The position numbers and the translations under genes were made by a program. The notes under the pieces were generated by a model, which saw only the letters and a program-made list of their open reading frames with translations, was not told the DNA's origin and made no database searches. From the NCBI GenBank assembly GCA_028751875.1, contig CM054158.1:10280719-10344718 (forward strand): 64,000 bases of DNA. Direction: 5' to 3'. Below, piece after piece: positions 11,890 to 23,403 of the stretch. Position 1 is the stretch's first letter. Each line of letters starts with the position of its first letter. The stretch is from Rapana venosa. Lineage: Eukaryota > Mollusca > Gastropoda > Neogastropoda > Muricidae.

Positions 11890-13960
11890 CTTTCTTTCTT
11901 CTTCTTTAATCTTCCGCTGTGCCTTGGCGTTGCGGGGAGACACAGACGTCTGTCTGCAGCAAGGCGGGAGGTTGATGTAGTGACAGGTCATGGGCTGTAG
12001 AGTGTCAGCCACGGGTCGCTCCATCGTCTCCTTGTCTACCTCTGGCTTTCCAGCCATTGGTATTTGGTGGTGTATGCCCGTAGGCTGGTGGTTGGGCGGC
12101 CATCTATGAGGTGCCAACATACACCTGATCCTTTTGTTGTTCGATATGGTGGAGAATTGGTGTTTGTCCGACCATGTCTCTGATCTCCTTATTCTTGTTC
12201 CTTGTCGCGTCTGGTCTTGTTGACAGCTTTTCTAGGCAGCAATTTCCACATGCTGGACCAATTTTCTCTCTAAGGCTTTTGTTAGGGCCCATGTAGACAC
12301 TTGGTATGTGAGTGTTGGAACGAAGATGGGCGTTGATGAGTTTTGCCTTGGTGGTCTAATGGGATGCTGGAAATGTTTTTAGAAGGGGGCGAGTTGGTAA
12401 CTGACTGCGTTCGCTTTCTGGCATATTGTTTCTATCTTCTCTGTCCAATTTTCCATCTTCAGTGAAGAGGCTGCCAAGGTATTAAATATTTGGTCTGTTT
12501 CAGTGGGTGCCGTTGTTGTTGATGTCAAGCTTTCCTGAATTTCTGCTGACAGACATAACTTCTGTTTTTTGGTGATATGATATTCATGTTCATACCATCT
12601 TCGCAGCTTGGTTGAGTTGGTCTTGTGTGATCTTGAAGAGTGCTTTGTTCTGATTCTCAGGGACTGGTCGTCGCAAATAATAGTTCGTTCAGGGCCTCCA
12701 AGATCTGGGTTGGCTACCTTTGTAATCTGGTACCATGGTAGATCCACGAAGAGATGGGGGAGGAGTGTACGCAGCCTTGCCTGACCCCTGATTTAACGGG
12801 AACCAGTAGGATGTTCCACTGGATGTTGACTGCGTCATTACTGTTGGGCTTAGATTGCTCTGTGTTGTCATTTTTCAAGCAGCTGCCCCTTCACGTTGTC
12901 TGCTCAGGATCTTCAGAGCTTGTCTTTGCTTGACTCGGTCGAAAGCTTTTTCTTGATCAACGAATACTGTTTGCAGGGTCTTGGTTGATATTCGATGGGT
13001 CTTTAGACAAGCTGTCGGTGTGCGAAAATGGCATCTGGCACACCTCTTCCTTTCGAAGGCCTACTGGGCATTGCTCAGTAAGGGTTCTGCTTTGGCTTTG
13101 TGCGCTGTTCCAGAATCTTTGTCATACATTTTCCCTACATGGCTGAGAAGTGAAATGGCCTCTGTAGGTGCAGCAGTCTCTCTGCTGCCCTTCTTCTTCC
13201 AACTGGCACCACTATCACATTTTGCCAGGTCCATTTGGTACTTTCCTCTATTCCATGCTTTCCCCGTTCTGAAGATGATGGTGTGCACTAGTTCCCGTTT
13301 CTCCGCAATGCAAGGATTGCTTCAGTTGTTATGCCATCATGCCTGACGCTTTAACTTGGGGCTGGTCTTAATTGCTTTTTTCTTGGTTTCAGCTTCAGGA
13401 TTGGGGGCTCTAACTGGGCCTTTATAGCGTGGTGAGAAACTGAGAGCCGGAAGCTTGTACTCCATTTGGGTTTAAAAGATCATTAAATATAGTCTTCCCA
13501 TCGTTTCAGATTTCCTCTTCTTTGTCGGGCTCTCCATGTGCATCTTTCAATACTGGTGTTGGAATTGAATGGCTCATCTCTTACTCTCATTCGTCTTCAC
13601 CACGTTTGAATATTTCTGGGGGTGTTCTTGCAGATGTCACTTAACTTCTCTCCTTAAGTCGCCCTAGTTTTTCTTTGGAGCTTTCACAACACGATTACTA
13701 TGTCTTCTTTGCTGTTTCTGTACTTGCGTAGTCTCTTCTGTCTTTGGTCCTTGCCCAAGCTTTATATAGTGCTTTTATATCTTGATGGCTTCCTTCACCC
13801 TTGGTTCACAAGCGTAGCTTTCCTGTTTTTACCTCCACATTTCTTTGTCCCACAAACTTCCCTTAAGGTGTCAAGAGAGCTGGATTGAAAGGTGTCCCAG
13901 ACATGCTCCAATGTTGAGAGGTGTTGTTCAATGGAGTCTAGTTTCACCTTGATGCACTGT
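11890..13960 (-). mobile_element. Decayed RTE-like LINE, RT region (copy 1)
   Basis: Minus-strand frames in order: a CGGKNRKATLVNQG-like linker (near 13800), EKLSDICKNTPR, MRVRDEPFN, PTEAISLLSHVGKMYDK (RT fingers, ORF 13061-13288), RQGC (motif B, near 12770), TKKQKLCLSAEIQES and a YLGSLFTEDGKLDRE-type segment, then ILHHIEQQKDQ (12104-12292) and the proline-rich C-end. The YADD motif is mutated. Many shifts and stops make it inactive. No RNase H domain. Clade call is approximate. Confidence 0.75.
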
Positions 13961-14349
13961 GAATCTGTTCTTGCACTTCTTTCCTCTTCCGTTTGAGGAG
14001 GTTGATCTTTTCAGGCTGGTTCTTTCCTTGCAGTTGTTATTTTCTTCTCTGAACTACTGGAGGCTAGAATGACAGGGCCTGTGGTCAGTGAAAGTGTATT
14101 TAGTAGTTTTTCCGATTAAACGTTCCTTCATAACAGTGATAACAGACGGGAAAGTGTGTGTGGTGTGTCTGTGTGTGTGGTGTGTGTGTGTGTGAGGTGA
14201 GATGAGATGGGAGGAGTGAGAGAGAGTAGAGAGAGAGAGAGTGAGAGATTAGAGAGAGAGAGGGAAGTGAGTGTAAGGGGATGCAATATAGTAATCATTG
14301 ACAATTAACAACTATGATATTATAAAGCGTAAAAAAAGAACTTTGAAAA
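13961..14349. repeat. GT/GA microsatellites and spacer (copy 1)
   Basis: 14150-14195 is (GT)n-rich and 14200-14270 is (GA)n-rich. No gene seen. Confidence 0.7.
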
Positions 14350-16372
14350 GATAGAATAACAGCTCGTACACTAACTTGCAATTTCTACAAAACTAAAATT
14401 ATAATACATGTACTATAGGTTATTGATTATAGAAACAATGGGTTAATGACAATAACATTATCTTTCATTATAGGGGTGTCTTTGAAGTATTTGCTCTAAG
14501 CAACGGGACTGGGAAGAAGGGTAAAAAGGTTTTTAGATCTGGACATTGTAAAGAACGTGAGCGTTGGTAATAGTTTCGCCACAGATACATGTGCGGATTT
14601 TGAAAATTTAGATCTAAATGCATTTGGGAGTTAAATCCTGTAGATAAAGTTGATAAAGTATCTAGATTCTGTGAGTATGGCATTTGATATCATCATAAGA
14701 TAATAAATGAGTTATATCATCATTCAGGATAAACAATTTCTTGTAGTTTCTTTTTAAAGTGTTTCCTGCAGGCAATTTTGCAATATGCTAGAGCCTCATA
14801 GGCAGTAAAGGAAACATCTATGCTGTAAAGAACCCTTCATGCTTTGTTCCGGCATTTTGGCTAATCTGTCAACTTTTCGTTAAAGTGGATACCACAATGA
14901 GAAGGAATCCCAGCTGAAAGTTATATTAGTACCCCGTAACATCAGAAAATGAATTCAGATGTCATATCTCGTTATGAGCTCTTGTCTCACTTTTGAGCTG
15001 AAATTTTTTCATGCAAGTAACACTGACTTGGATTCAACAAGAAATCCTCGATACTGTCCCCCTGAAAAAATGTCCCTTTTCGGAAATCTAAGAAGATAAA
15101 CAAGCCATCCGAAATGCAGACAGTTCAGCTGTAAATATAGAATCTAGCCCATAGCTTTTTCACATAGAAAATGATCTTCTCTATCTTCAGAGATGGGTGA
15201 CAAATGCTGCACCCGCCTCATTGTTGCTCAAAAAGTGAACGTCAGTGTAGATTTTAGATGTTTGGATTGTAGTTTGCATATTTTCTTTTACTGATTGCAC
15301 TAAGAATATTTTCATTTCAGTTTTTGGTTAGAGAAGAATAATTGACATCTAAATGAGCCTCTGAAGCTCCCCATGGGGACAAGGGGAAGTCATGATATCT
15401 TTGATTTGTTAATTTGGTAGGACATAGTTCTGCCTTATCAAACCAATTCAGAAGTATAGGTTCTATAGTGGTTAAGAGAACGAATGAAGTGCTCTTTAGG
15501 AAAGTTGACATCAGACTAGTACATATCTCGGTGATCCTCATTGCTTTATGGCTTTGAACATCTAAGAGGTATTTAGCCAAAGCCAGTTGGTCGATAGTTG
15601 TTAATGGCAAAAGACCTATCTCTTTATAAGTACCCATTGTTGATGCATGGAAATAGGTACACTAGAGCTAATCTAAAAAGCCTTACAGAATCTATTTCTC
15701 ATTTTTGGCAATAAATAATTTAGGAGCTCTGAAAAATCGTCTTCTGACCATAAATTAGTCTAGAAGTACTAAAGATAACGCCAGATGTTGTAACACAAAA
15801 CTACATCATGGACCCACACTTGTTACTAATAACTTTCAGGAAGTTTAGACTGCTCTTAGCTTTGTAATTAAATATTTCAATATGATAATTCTAAGCTAAT
15901 TTAGACGTGAAAATATACCTAAAAAACTTCAACTAGGTTTTTATAGTTTAAAAATATTTACCATTCTATATGGAAAACAGGTAGATCTGGTGATGTTAGC
16001 ACAATTACTGAAAAGTACAAGATTTTGTCTTTTCAGGAGATAGTGACAGACCATTTTCAATTATAATAGTATTAAGTTTGTTCATCTCAATTGATACACG
16101 TTTTTCAATATAATTTAGATGTCATCTTTGGGTTTCTCTTTTTCATTGAGGAATTCATCACATACCTAAATGTCATCAGCATACTGGGACATGGGTTGCT
16201 TCATTACTTGAGAGAACACTTAGGAAGGATCATAAAGAAGAATATTGAAAAGATGGTGGAGCAATGATTGATCCCTGTAGTAATTGCCCATTGTTGGAGA
16301 TTCGTTAAAGTAGATTAGGAAATTTCCAACTTGGCCTGTATGCGTATTTCTGAGAGAAAGGCTTTAACATGA
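14350..16372 (-). mobile_element. I-clade LINE with RNase H, 5' cut (copy 1)
   Basis: Minus-strand order: RT start (FLSEIRIQAKL, near 16350), YADD (16172-16186), a connection region (ORF 15317-15637, PILLNWFDKAELCP), then an RNase H domain beginning KIYTD near 15250 with NNEAGAAFVTHL and SIFTAELSAF, and a 3' tail region (ORF 14468-14683). RT followed by RNase H is the I/R1-type arrangement. Stops and shifts occur throughout. The endonuclease and RT N-terminus are missing because the element is cut at the duplication edge. Confidence 0.7.
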
Positions 16373-16680
16373 TAATGTATTTTTTATTTCATAAGTGTCT
16401 ATGCTCAAGATGGGAATCTGTTGGCGTGTTTGTGTCTGTCGCTGGCTTCAGTTCTCAGGAGCATACAGATATCTCAGTTTCTTCCCAAAGGGTATTAGTG
16501 GTTGCTTAGAAGGTGTTGTTTGGGTGTGTTGTTTTGTTTTACCTTTGATGGCGTCTGCAGGTTTTAACCCTGTGGCTTTAGTTATCTCAGAGTTCATTGC
16601 TCTCAAAACTGCAGGCAGTCTTCTTACCCACTCTGTATTTCGTGTGCCTGGGATCATGATTTCTTGGTGGTCTTCTTCTT
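16373..16680 (-). pseudogene. Polinton/F54H12.3-type integrase C-terminus (copy 2)
   Basis: The minus ORF 16448-16708 reads EWVRRLPAVLRAMNSEITK, a KPADAIKGK helix and GKKLRYLYAPE, then (after a shift) an SIDTYEIK-like strand right at the duplication junction. This is the C-terminal beta-barrel region of the integrase whose core is at 17400-17980. The better preservation than in copy 1 is the clearest sequence difference between the two copies. Confidence 0.55.
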
Positions 16681-17395
16681 CAAGTGTCCGGTCTGGTCCT
16701 GCAGACATCGACGATCATGGCTCTCCATTCTTCCCTGTTCTCGGTCCCTCTCATGAGCTCATTGTTTGTGCCCTCTTTATTCGTTGCGAATTTGTTTAAG
16801 CTGTCTGTGAATTTTGTGCGTTGTCTTCCTCTGCTCTTGTTTCCACAGATTTTGCCACTCCATAACAGTTTCTCTAGTCCGTCAGCCCTGATTATATGGC
16901 CGAAAAATATGAGCTGTCTTTCTCTGATGGTGTTGAGAAGGGATCTCTTGTACCAGCCATTTCCATTACTTCTGCATTAGTTTATCTTTTGTCCATGAGA
17001 TTTTCATGATTCTCGGATGAACCTCATTTCCACTGCTTCTAGTCGCTGTTCTGTGCTCTTTGGGCGAGGGTCCTCAGCCCACTCACATCCTGTACAGAAG
17101 AATGGACCATACGTAGGCTCTCAAAGCATGGATCTTTGTCTTGAGGCTTATCTTACTGGTAGGTAAAAATGCATTTCTTGTTGTTAAAAGTTGCCTTAGA
17201 TTGACCGAGGTATCTCTTCTTGATTTCTGTGTCCACACTTTGCCGTTCGGGGTGATAGTACAACCAAGGTATTTTAAAGGTGTTTTACTTGTCTGATTCT
17301 TCTCCTTTTCATGGCTATGTTGCATTGTGTATAACAGGTTTTTTCGAGATCACCATTGCATTCTTTCTTCTTGCATGGAGCTGTAATCCTTTCTT
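16676..17395 (-). mobile_element. RTE-like LINE, 5'-truncated 3' end (copy 2)
   Basis: Same element as in copy 1. The YLGCT-to-LLY segment (17083-17325) is identical, and the 3' part shows a different pattern of small indels. Confidence 0.7.
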
Positions 17396-17399
17396 TTCG

Positions 17400-17980
17400 C
17401 TTTCGTTGTTACTGTGTGGTGGTACTGGATAAGCAATCAGTCTTCATTCTGCTAACAGTTGGTTAAGGATTTTAACCAGTGCTTGAGTTCTGTGGTTGCC
17501 TGGGATACTCTTTTTTTTGGCTACTCCTTGGTGTCGGTAACAAACTGATTAAATGACTCCTTGTAAACTCTTTACATCATCGCATGAATAAGTCTGGGAT
17601 ATTTTAGGGGGCCCGACTATAGATTTCCTGCAAAGCATCTGCAGTTGCGGTGGCACTATTTTCAGTAAGGGGTCTGGCATCTTTATACCTAGAAGCCTAC
17701 GTCCTACAGTAAGAGCATACTTATACCTTTTCTTATGATTGTGTCATGAGGGTAAGTATTAAAAGGTCTTTTTGATGAGTATCATTGGGCTTACATTGAT
17801 GATGATGGGGGGTCTATTAATCGCCTTGGTGCAGGTAAAGAGATCTTCCATATTGCATGTTTAGATAGCCACTTCTTTGCTACTTCGGAACTTACTCCTG
17901 CTGCAATGCTCAGTTTGGTAAATAGCTCCTGTATGTTCCAGTACCCTGTTGGTGTGTTAGTACGTTCTTAGAGTGTTTGG
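17400..17980 (-). pseudogene. Polinton/F54H12.3-type integrase core (copy 2)
   Basis: Base-identical to 1020-1600 as far as I compared; same broken integrase core. Confidence 0.45.
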
Positions 17981-20210
17981 CATTCATTGTTCTAATATAA
18001 TAAATACAAAAAATTGCCTGTTGGGATCACAACTTCTGTGCTAAGAAATATACTATTGCAAGCCCATCATAATAAACAGCAATCTTCGCCTGTCTTCTGG
18101 GTTTTCAGTTGGTTGATAATAATCACGAAGCTGTGGACTTAGTAATAGGTGATATTTGTTTGCTGTCACATTGTAGTTATCTTTTTAATGCCGCGTTACA
18201 TCAAAAATGTTTTTGCAGAGGTCTTGTTCACGAAGTTTTTCATTAATAAAGTCCAATGAGCAATTCTTTGTCTTTCTTATTCTGCCTGTGCTCTGTTCAG
18301 TTGTTTTCTATTGCTTATTCTGCCTTTCTTCTTCGTCTGTATGAAGTTTAGAAAACAAGTAGTTGCTACCTGTAAAAGCAAAGTGCATTTACTACAGCAC
18401 CACCAAACCATCTCACTAAAGAATGCCATTTTTATTATGGATAATTTTTCTGGAATAATTCCCTGCTTTTACCAAGAAAGTCTTTTGTAGCAATGGATGC
18501 TGTTACACCACACAACTAGCTTAGCACTGTCTTCAACATCTAGTTTTCCAAATCAGCAGGCTTCATTTTAGAAGGGCTTTTCCTCACATATATGTGACAC
18601 TAAGATGCCAATAACGGCAGCATGGTAGACTAAAATTAATGCTGTCTTTTCTGTACTTCATATTTCTACTATAGTATATATTATTTATTTTATCTATTAA
18701 TACTTCTTGAATGGATCGTCTGTCAGGCTGTTTGTATGGCAGTGGTTGCAGTTGTGGTTGTGGTTTTTGGCTTTTGTCATTGTTGTGGTTCTTGTCATGT
18801 GGTTTCTTGTTGCCTCATACTCTATAGGCTGTATAACCAATTCCCATTGCTGTTATTACATAATTAAGTAAGACTGTAATGTTTTGTTTTTGGTGGTGCT
18901 GGTCTTTTTTCTGTTTTCTATAGGCATCTGTTTTTCTAATGTTTCTCCTGATAAGATCTTTTTGCTGTGCTGGTTTGCATAATTTTTTTCTGTCGATTCC
19001 ATTTTCTGCTAACCTCTTGCAGCTTTCATCTTCCCAGGTTTATTGGTGACAGTTGTCACTTGTGAAAGGGAGGGTTGTCTTGGTTCTTGGCTATTCTTCC
19101 TGTGCTTCTGTTGGTTCGAACTGTGTTTCTGTGCTTCCATCTTTCTATATTGGGGGTTTAAATTTTATATGTTTTTAATGTTATCATACTAGTAGCTACT
19201 GGTGCTAACAGATGAGCCAAAAACGGTAATTACATATCACAGCCAAGTGTTCAGGTTCTAGGACAAATTAATCTTGTGAGAAGTCATATGCTAAGTCAGC
19301 TTCTGAGTCCACATGAAAGACCCTTACTTGAGGCTTTAGCATATAGAAACCAATAAAAGATATGCCTATGTAGCTTTTCTACCATTTTTGTCCAAGAAGG
19401 ATTCTACCTATTAAAAATAACTATTAATGTCTTGTGGTGATAACTGCTGCACTGTTCAACTGTTAGTTGTGTTCCTAAGTAATGCTTTGGTTTACCACAA
19501 GCAGCAAAGAGATTACCACATTATCTTCTTATCCAGTAGGACTTTACTCATCAGTATTTCGTCTTGACTAGAACACGTAGATGTCATCAACAAAAGTTCG
19601 TCACAATTCATGTTGTTACTTTATCAATATAATTTTGTGTAAAATAATTATTGTGGTCTTGACAAGTTGTTGATAAGTTGTTAACAATGTTGTTGTTGGG
19701 GATCTTGTTTATTTTTGACAAGTTTCTTACTATAGTTCTTGTTTTAGTTCTTGTATAGTTCTTGGCAGGTTCTTGAGTAAGATCTTGTATTAGTTGATAA
19801 TAAGTTCTTTGACAAGTTCTTGATAAGTTGTTGATAAGTTGTTAATAAGTTTGACAAAATATTTTATTAGTGAATAAATAATGTTGTTGATAAAGTTCTT
19901 GACAAGTTCTTGATAAGATATTGTTTTAGCATAAATTCCCATAATTTTTTAGTTTTACCCATCAAAGCAAGATTGTAACATTTTTTATTTATTACAAGGA
20001 TTAGGGAAAAAAGCGACTTAAGGTAAAGTGCTCTTAATCTTACCTAGTTTTTTATAATAACATGGCTATTTTTGAGCGATGAGGCACAGACGATTCGGCC
20101 AAAGTTGCGGGTTTTATATAAATAAGGTAAGTCTGAAAAGGAGCAGTTGTAGAGAGATAGGATAAAGCCGAGTCATAGTAAAGTGCTTACCTGTATTATC
20201 CAAAACCAGA
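17981..20210. other. AT-rich unclassified stretch (copy 2)
   Basis: Duplicate of 1601-3830; nothing recognised beyond short TTGATAAGTT-type repeats at about 19650-19925. Confidence 0.4.
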
Positions 20211-20792
20211 ACTTTTGGTCTGATGAGGCGAAGGCCGAATCGGACCTAAAAGGTTGCCTGGTTTTGGATAAACAGTAAGTGGTTGAGCTTGACTCGGCTG
20301 TATCCCTATCTCTATTCCTAAGGTTGAAATTTGTTGTTTAAGTCTGTATGATATGTTGTAAAACCCATATGAGAGCATAGCTCTCATGTCTTCGGCAGTT
20401 AGTTGTAATACAGGGGAAGGTGGTGCACTGGGTAGTTGTGGGGGCAGATGAGTTTGTGTTTCCTCGTGCAAAGTTTTACATGGCAGCAGGGTTACAGTAA
20501 AATGGGTCACAAAGACCCGCAATGTTAGTTAGCAAACAAAATTCATTCAGTTTTTCAGGTGAATCTTCAAAAAATTTATCAGTAAATGAAATTGCAAAAA
20601 TTAAAGGTAATTCGAAATGAAATTGTCATTAAAAAACCCAATCTGACAAGTCAATGCACAGTTGGAACCAGTAACACGTCGATGTAAATTTTGTTGTCTA
20701 AGCAGAGAAAAATGGCAAAACAAACACTCAAACACAGAGAGACACACACTTTGACCTTCCGACACGCAAAGGATAATCAACTCGCCAGTAAT
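20205..20792 (-). mobile_element. L2-like LINE, 5' region only (copy 2)
   Basis: Here the coding start stays open for 108 codons (20196-20522), with LTAEDMRAMLS matching LTAEDMRALLS of the near-complete LINE at 61831-62103. Copy 1 is shifted at this point. Confidence 0.7.
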
Positions 20793-20892
20793 TATGCAAT
20801 GTTAGTGCTGTAGTAGTTGAATGTTAAATGGTGTAATGTGCAATGTTATTTGGTGTAGTGTGCCAATATTATTTAGTATAGTGTGAAATGTT

Positions 20893-21441
20893 TAATTAAA
20901 TTCAAATTCAAAAGCTTTTATTATTCTCAAGGACAGAGAAATTCGGCGGATTTACTACCATACATAAAAAACAATAAACATTTATACTATTTTAAAAATT
21001 ATATTTAAAACACACACAAACTGTCCACATTAGCACGCTCCCATCATGAGATAAATGCATCCACAAATCAGCATAAATTATTTCAGCCAGGCACAAAACC
21101 ACCCCACCAAAAATCACTTTACTCAGTGCCCACAGAAAACCCGTACATCCGCAATTCCCACCAGTCACTCGCGCAAGCACGCTCGCACTTGTAATACATT
21201 CGTACCCTGCTCACGCATTTTAATAATTATAAGTCAAATTGTCATAACTTGTTGTATAGATCAAATTTTAAAGAAATTATACTATTGTTCTTTTAGATAG
21301 GGAAACAGTCTAAATATAACTCGCGCACGTATTTAAAGAGAATAAACTAAACTTTGTATAACAGGTTTGATACCATACACAGTTTTCACTAATAAAAGGT
21401 AAACCGTTAGTCTCTCTCTCTCTCTCTCTCTTCCCCCCTCG

Positions 21442-21477
<36 letters not shown>

Positions 21478-21899
21478 CTTCTCTGTGTCATGGGTTTAGT
21501 CTATTCAGATTTAATTGTTCATAACATTTATTAATTAGCAGAATTGAGGTTGGAATAAACCTATTTTTAAATCGCTTGGGGTCTAGAATTGGGTACTCTG
21601 TAGCGCTTTTGAGAAGGCAGAGAGTGCAAAATATTTTGCAAAAACCATGTGTGTCATCACTCACAATCTGTCTAGCTCTGTCTCTCACTCAGCATTCATA
21701 CAAGTCAATCAGTTTTCATTTGCTCAAGCCCACAATTTTTGCCACATTGGTTACATTTCTTGTTTACTATGTTTTTTGTTTTTAAACAGTCAGGACCCAT
21801 ACCATCAAACCAAGGAAAATTGGAAAATGGTTTGTTGAAGTAGTGTGCTTTGTTTATTTTGAGGATGGTATAACTTAGCCCCGTGTGAATTGGCTAGTT
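20893..21899. other. AT-rich insert in satellite (copy 2)
   Basis: Duplicate of 4513-5519, with (CT)n at about 21410-21484. The 22-bp outlier units before it are at 20793-20892. Confidence 0.45.
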
Positions 21900-23358
21900 T
21901 GTGGTTAGTGTGTAATATAAGTTTGTTTTGTGTCAGTGTTTAGTTCGGTATGGTGTGTAATGGTAATTGTTGCAGTGTAAATTGTTATTTGTGTAGTGTG
22001 TATTGTTATTAGTGTTGTGGGCATTGTTGTTGGTGTAGTGTAGTGTGAAACTGTTATTTGGAGTTGTGTGAAATGTTATTGTGCGTAGTGGCAATGTTTA
22101 GTTGGTGTAGTGTGTAATGTTAGTTGGTACAGTGTGGATTGTTAGTTGGGGTAGTGTGCTGTGTTAGATCTGGTAATGTGCAATGCTAGGTTAGGTTTGC
22201 GGTGTTAGTTGGCCTGGTGTGGACTATGAGTGGTGTAGGTATAAAATATTAGTTGGGGTAGTGTGCGTATTGTGAAATGATAATTGGCGTAGTGTGAACT
22301 CATGGGTTGATGTAGTGTTAATAAGTTACTTTGTGTAGTGGGTATGTTTCGTTGATGTAGCGTGTAATGTTTAGTTGGTTGTAGGGTAGTGTGTAATGGT
22401 AAATGGTGTAGTGTGCAATGTTAGTGGGTGTAGTGTGTATGTTAGTTGGTGAAGTGTACAATGTCAGTGTAGTAATATGTGTTCTTTGTGCAGTGTTAGG
22501 ATGTTGTGCAATGTTAGTGCAATGTTTGTATTGTGTAGTGTGTCATGTTAGTTTGGTGAAGTGTGTAATTTTTGTTGAGATCTGGTGAAATGCTATTTGA
22601 TGTATGTGCAATGTTAGTTGGCGTTAGTATAAAAGGCTAGCTGGTTTAATATGTACTTTTAGTGTGGTTTAATGTGTCATGTTAGTTTGGTGTATTGGTG
22701 GGATGTTGGCTGGTGTCGGGTGAAGTTTTAGTTGGTGTAGTAAACAAAGTTACTTGGTGTAATTTCCAATGTTAGTTTTGTCAAGTGTTAATGTTAGTTG
22801 GTGAGTGTGAAATTATTAGTTGGTGTAGTGTGAACTGTGAGTTTTTGTAGTGTTCATGTAATTGGTGTATTGTGCAATGTTAGTGTAATTCTGTATTATA
22901 AGTTGTGTAGTATCCAAACGTAATTTGGGTAGGATGTAATTATTTGTGGAGCAGTACACATGATGTGATAGTTGTGTAGTGTTGTTTTGTTTTTTGGAGA
23001 CAGGTGACATGTTAGTTGGTGTTAGTATGCAATTTTTGTTGCTGCTGTGGGTAATTGTTAGGTAGTGTTAGTATCTGTATGAAATGTTTTTTTGCTAGTG
23101 TGTAATGTTAGTTGGCGATTTGTTTAATGTTAGTTGGTGTAGTGTGTAATGTTAGGTGGTGCAGTGTTAAATAATTATTAGCTGGTAATTGTTTGGCATT
23201 GTATTTCTGGTGTATTGTGTAATGTTAGTAGGTTTAGTGTGAAATGCAGTTGGTGAAATGTGTAATGTTAGTTGATGTAGTATCATTGTGTAATGTTAGT
23301 TGGTGTAGTAGTAGTAGTGTGTAAGTAGTAGTAGTAGTAGTAGTAGTAGTTGTGGGAG

Positions 23359-23403
<45 letters not shown>

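Larger units (their letters stand above)
1..16372. repeat. 16.38-kb tandem segmental duplication, copy 1
   Basis: Every position compared matches the base 16,380 positions later, up to 16372, where copy 1 continues with TAATGTAT while copy 2 meets a minisatellite at 32753. The left end of this copy therefore lies at least 8 bases outside the window, and more copies may precede it. The copies differ visibly in only two patches, about 110-540 and 3885-4010, as small indels and substitutions. Elsewhere they look identical, including a noisy 22-bp satellite. Either a very recent duplication or an assembly duplication; I favour the latter. Confidence 0.93.
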
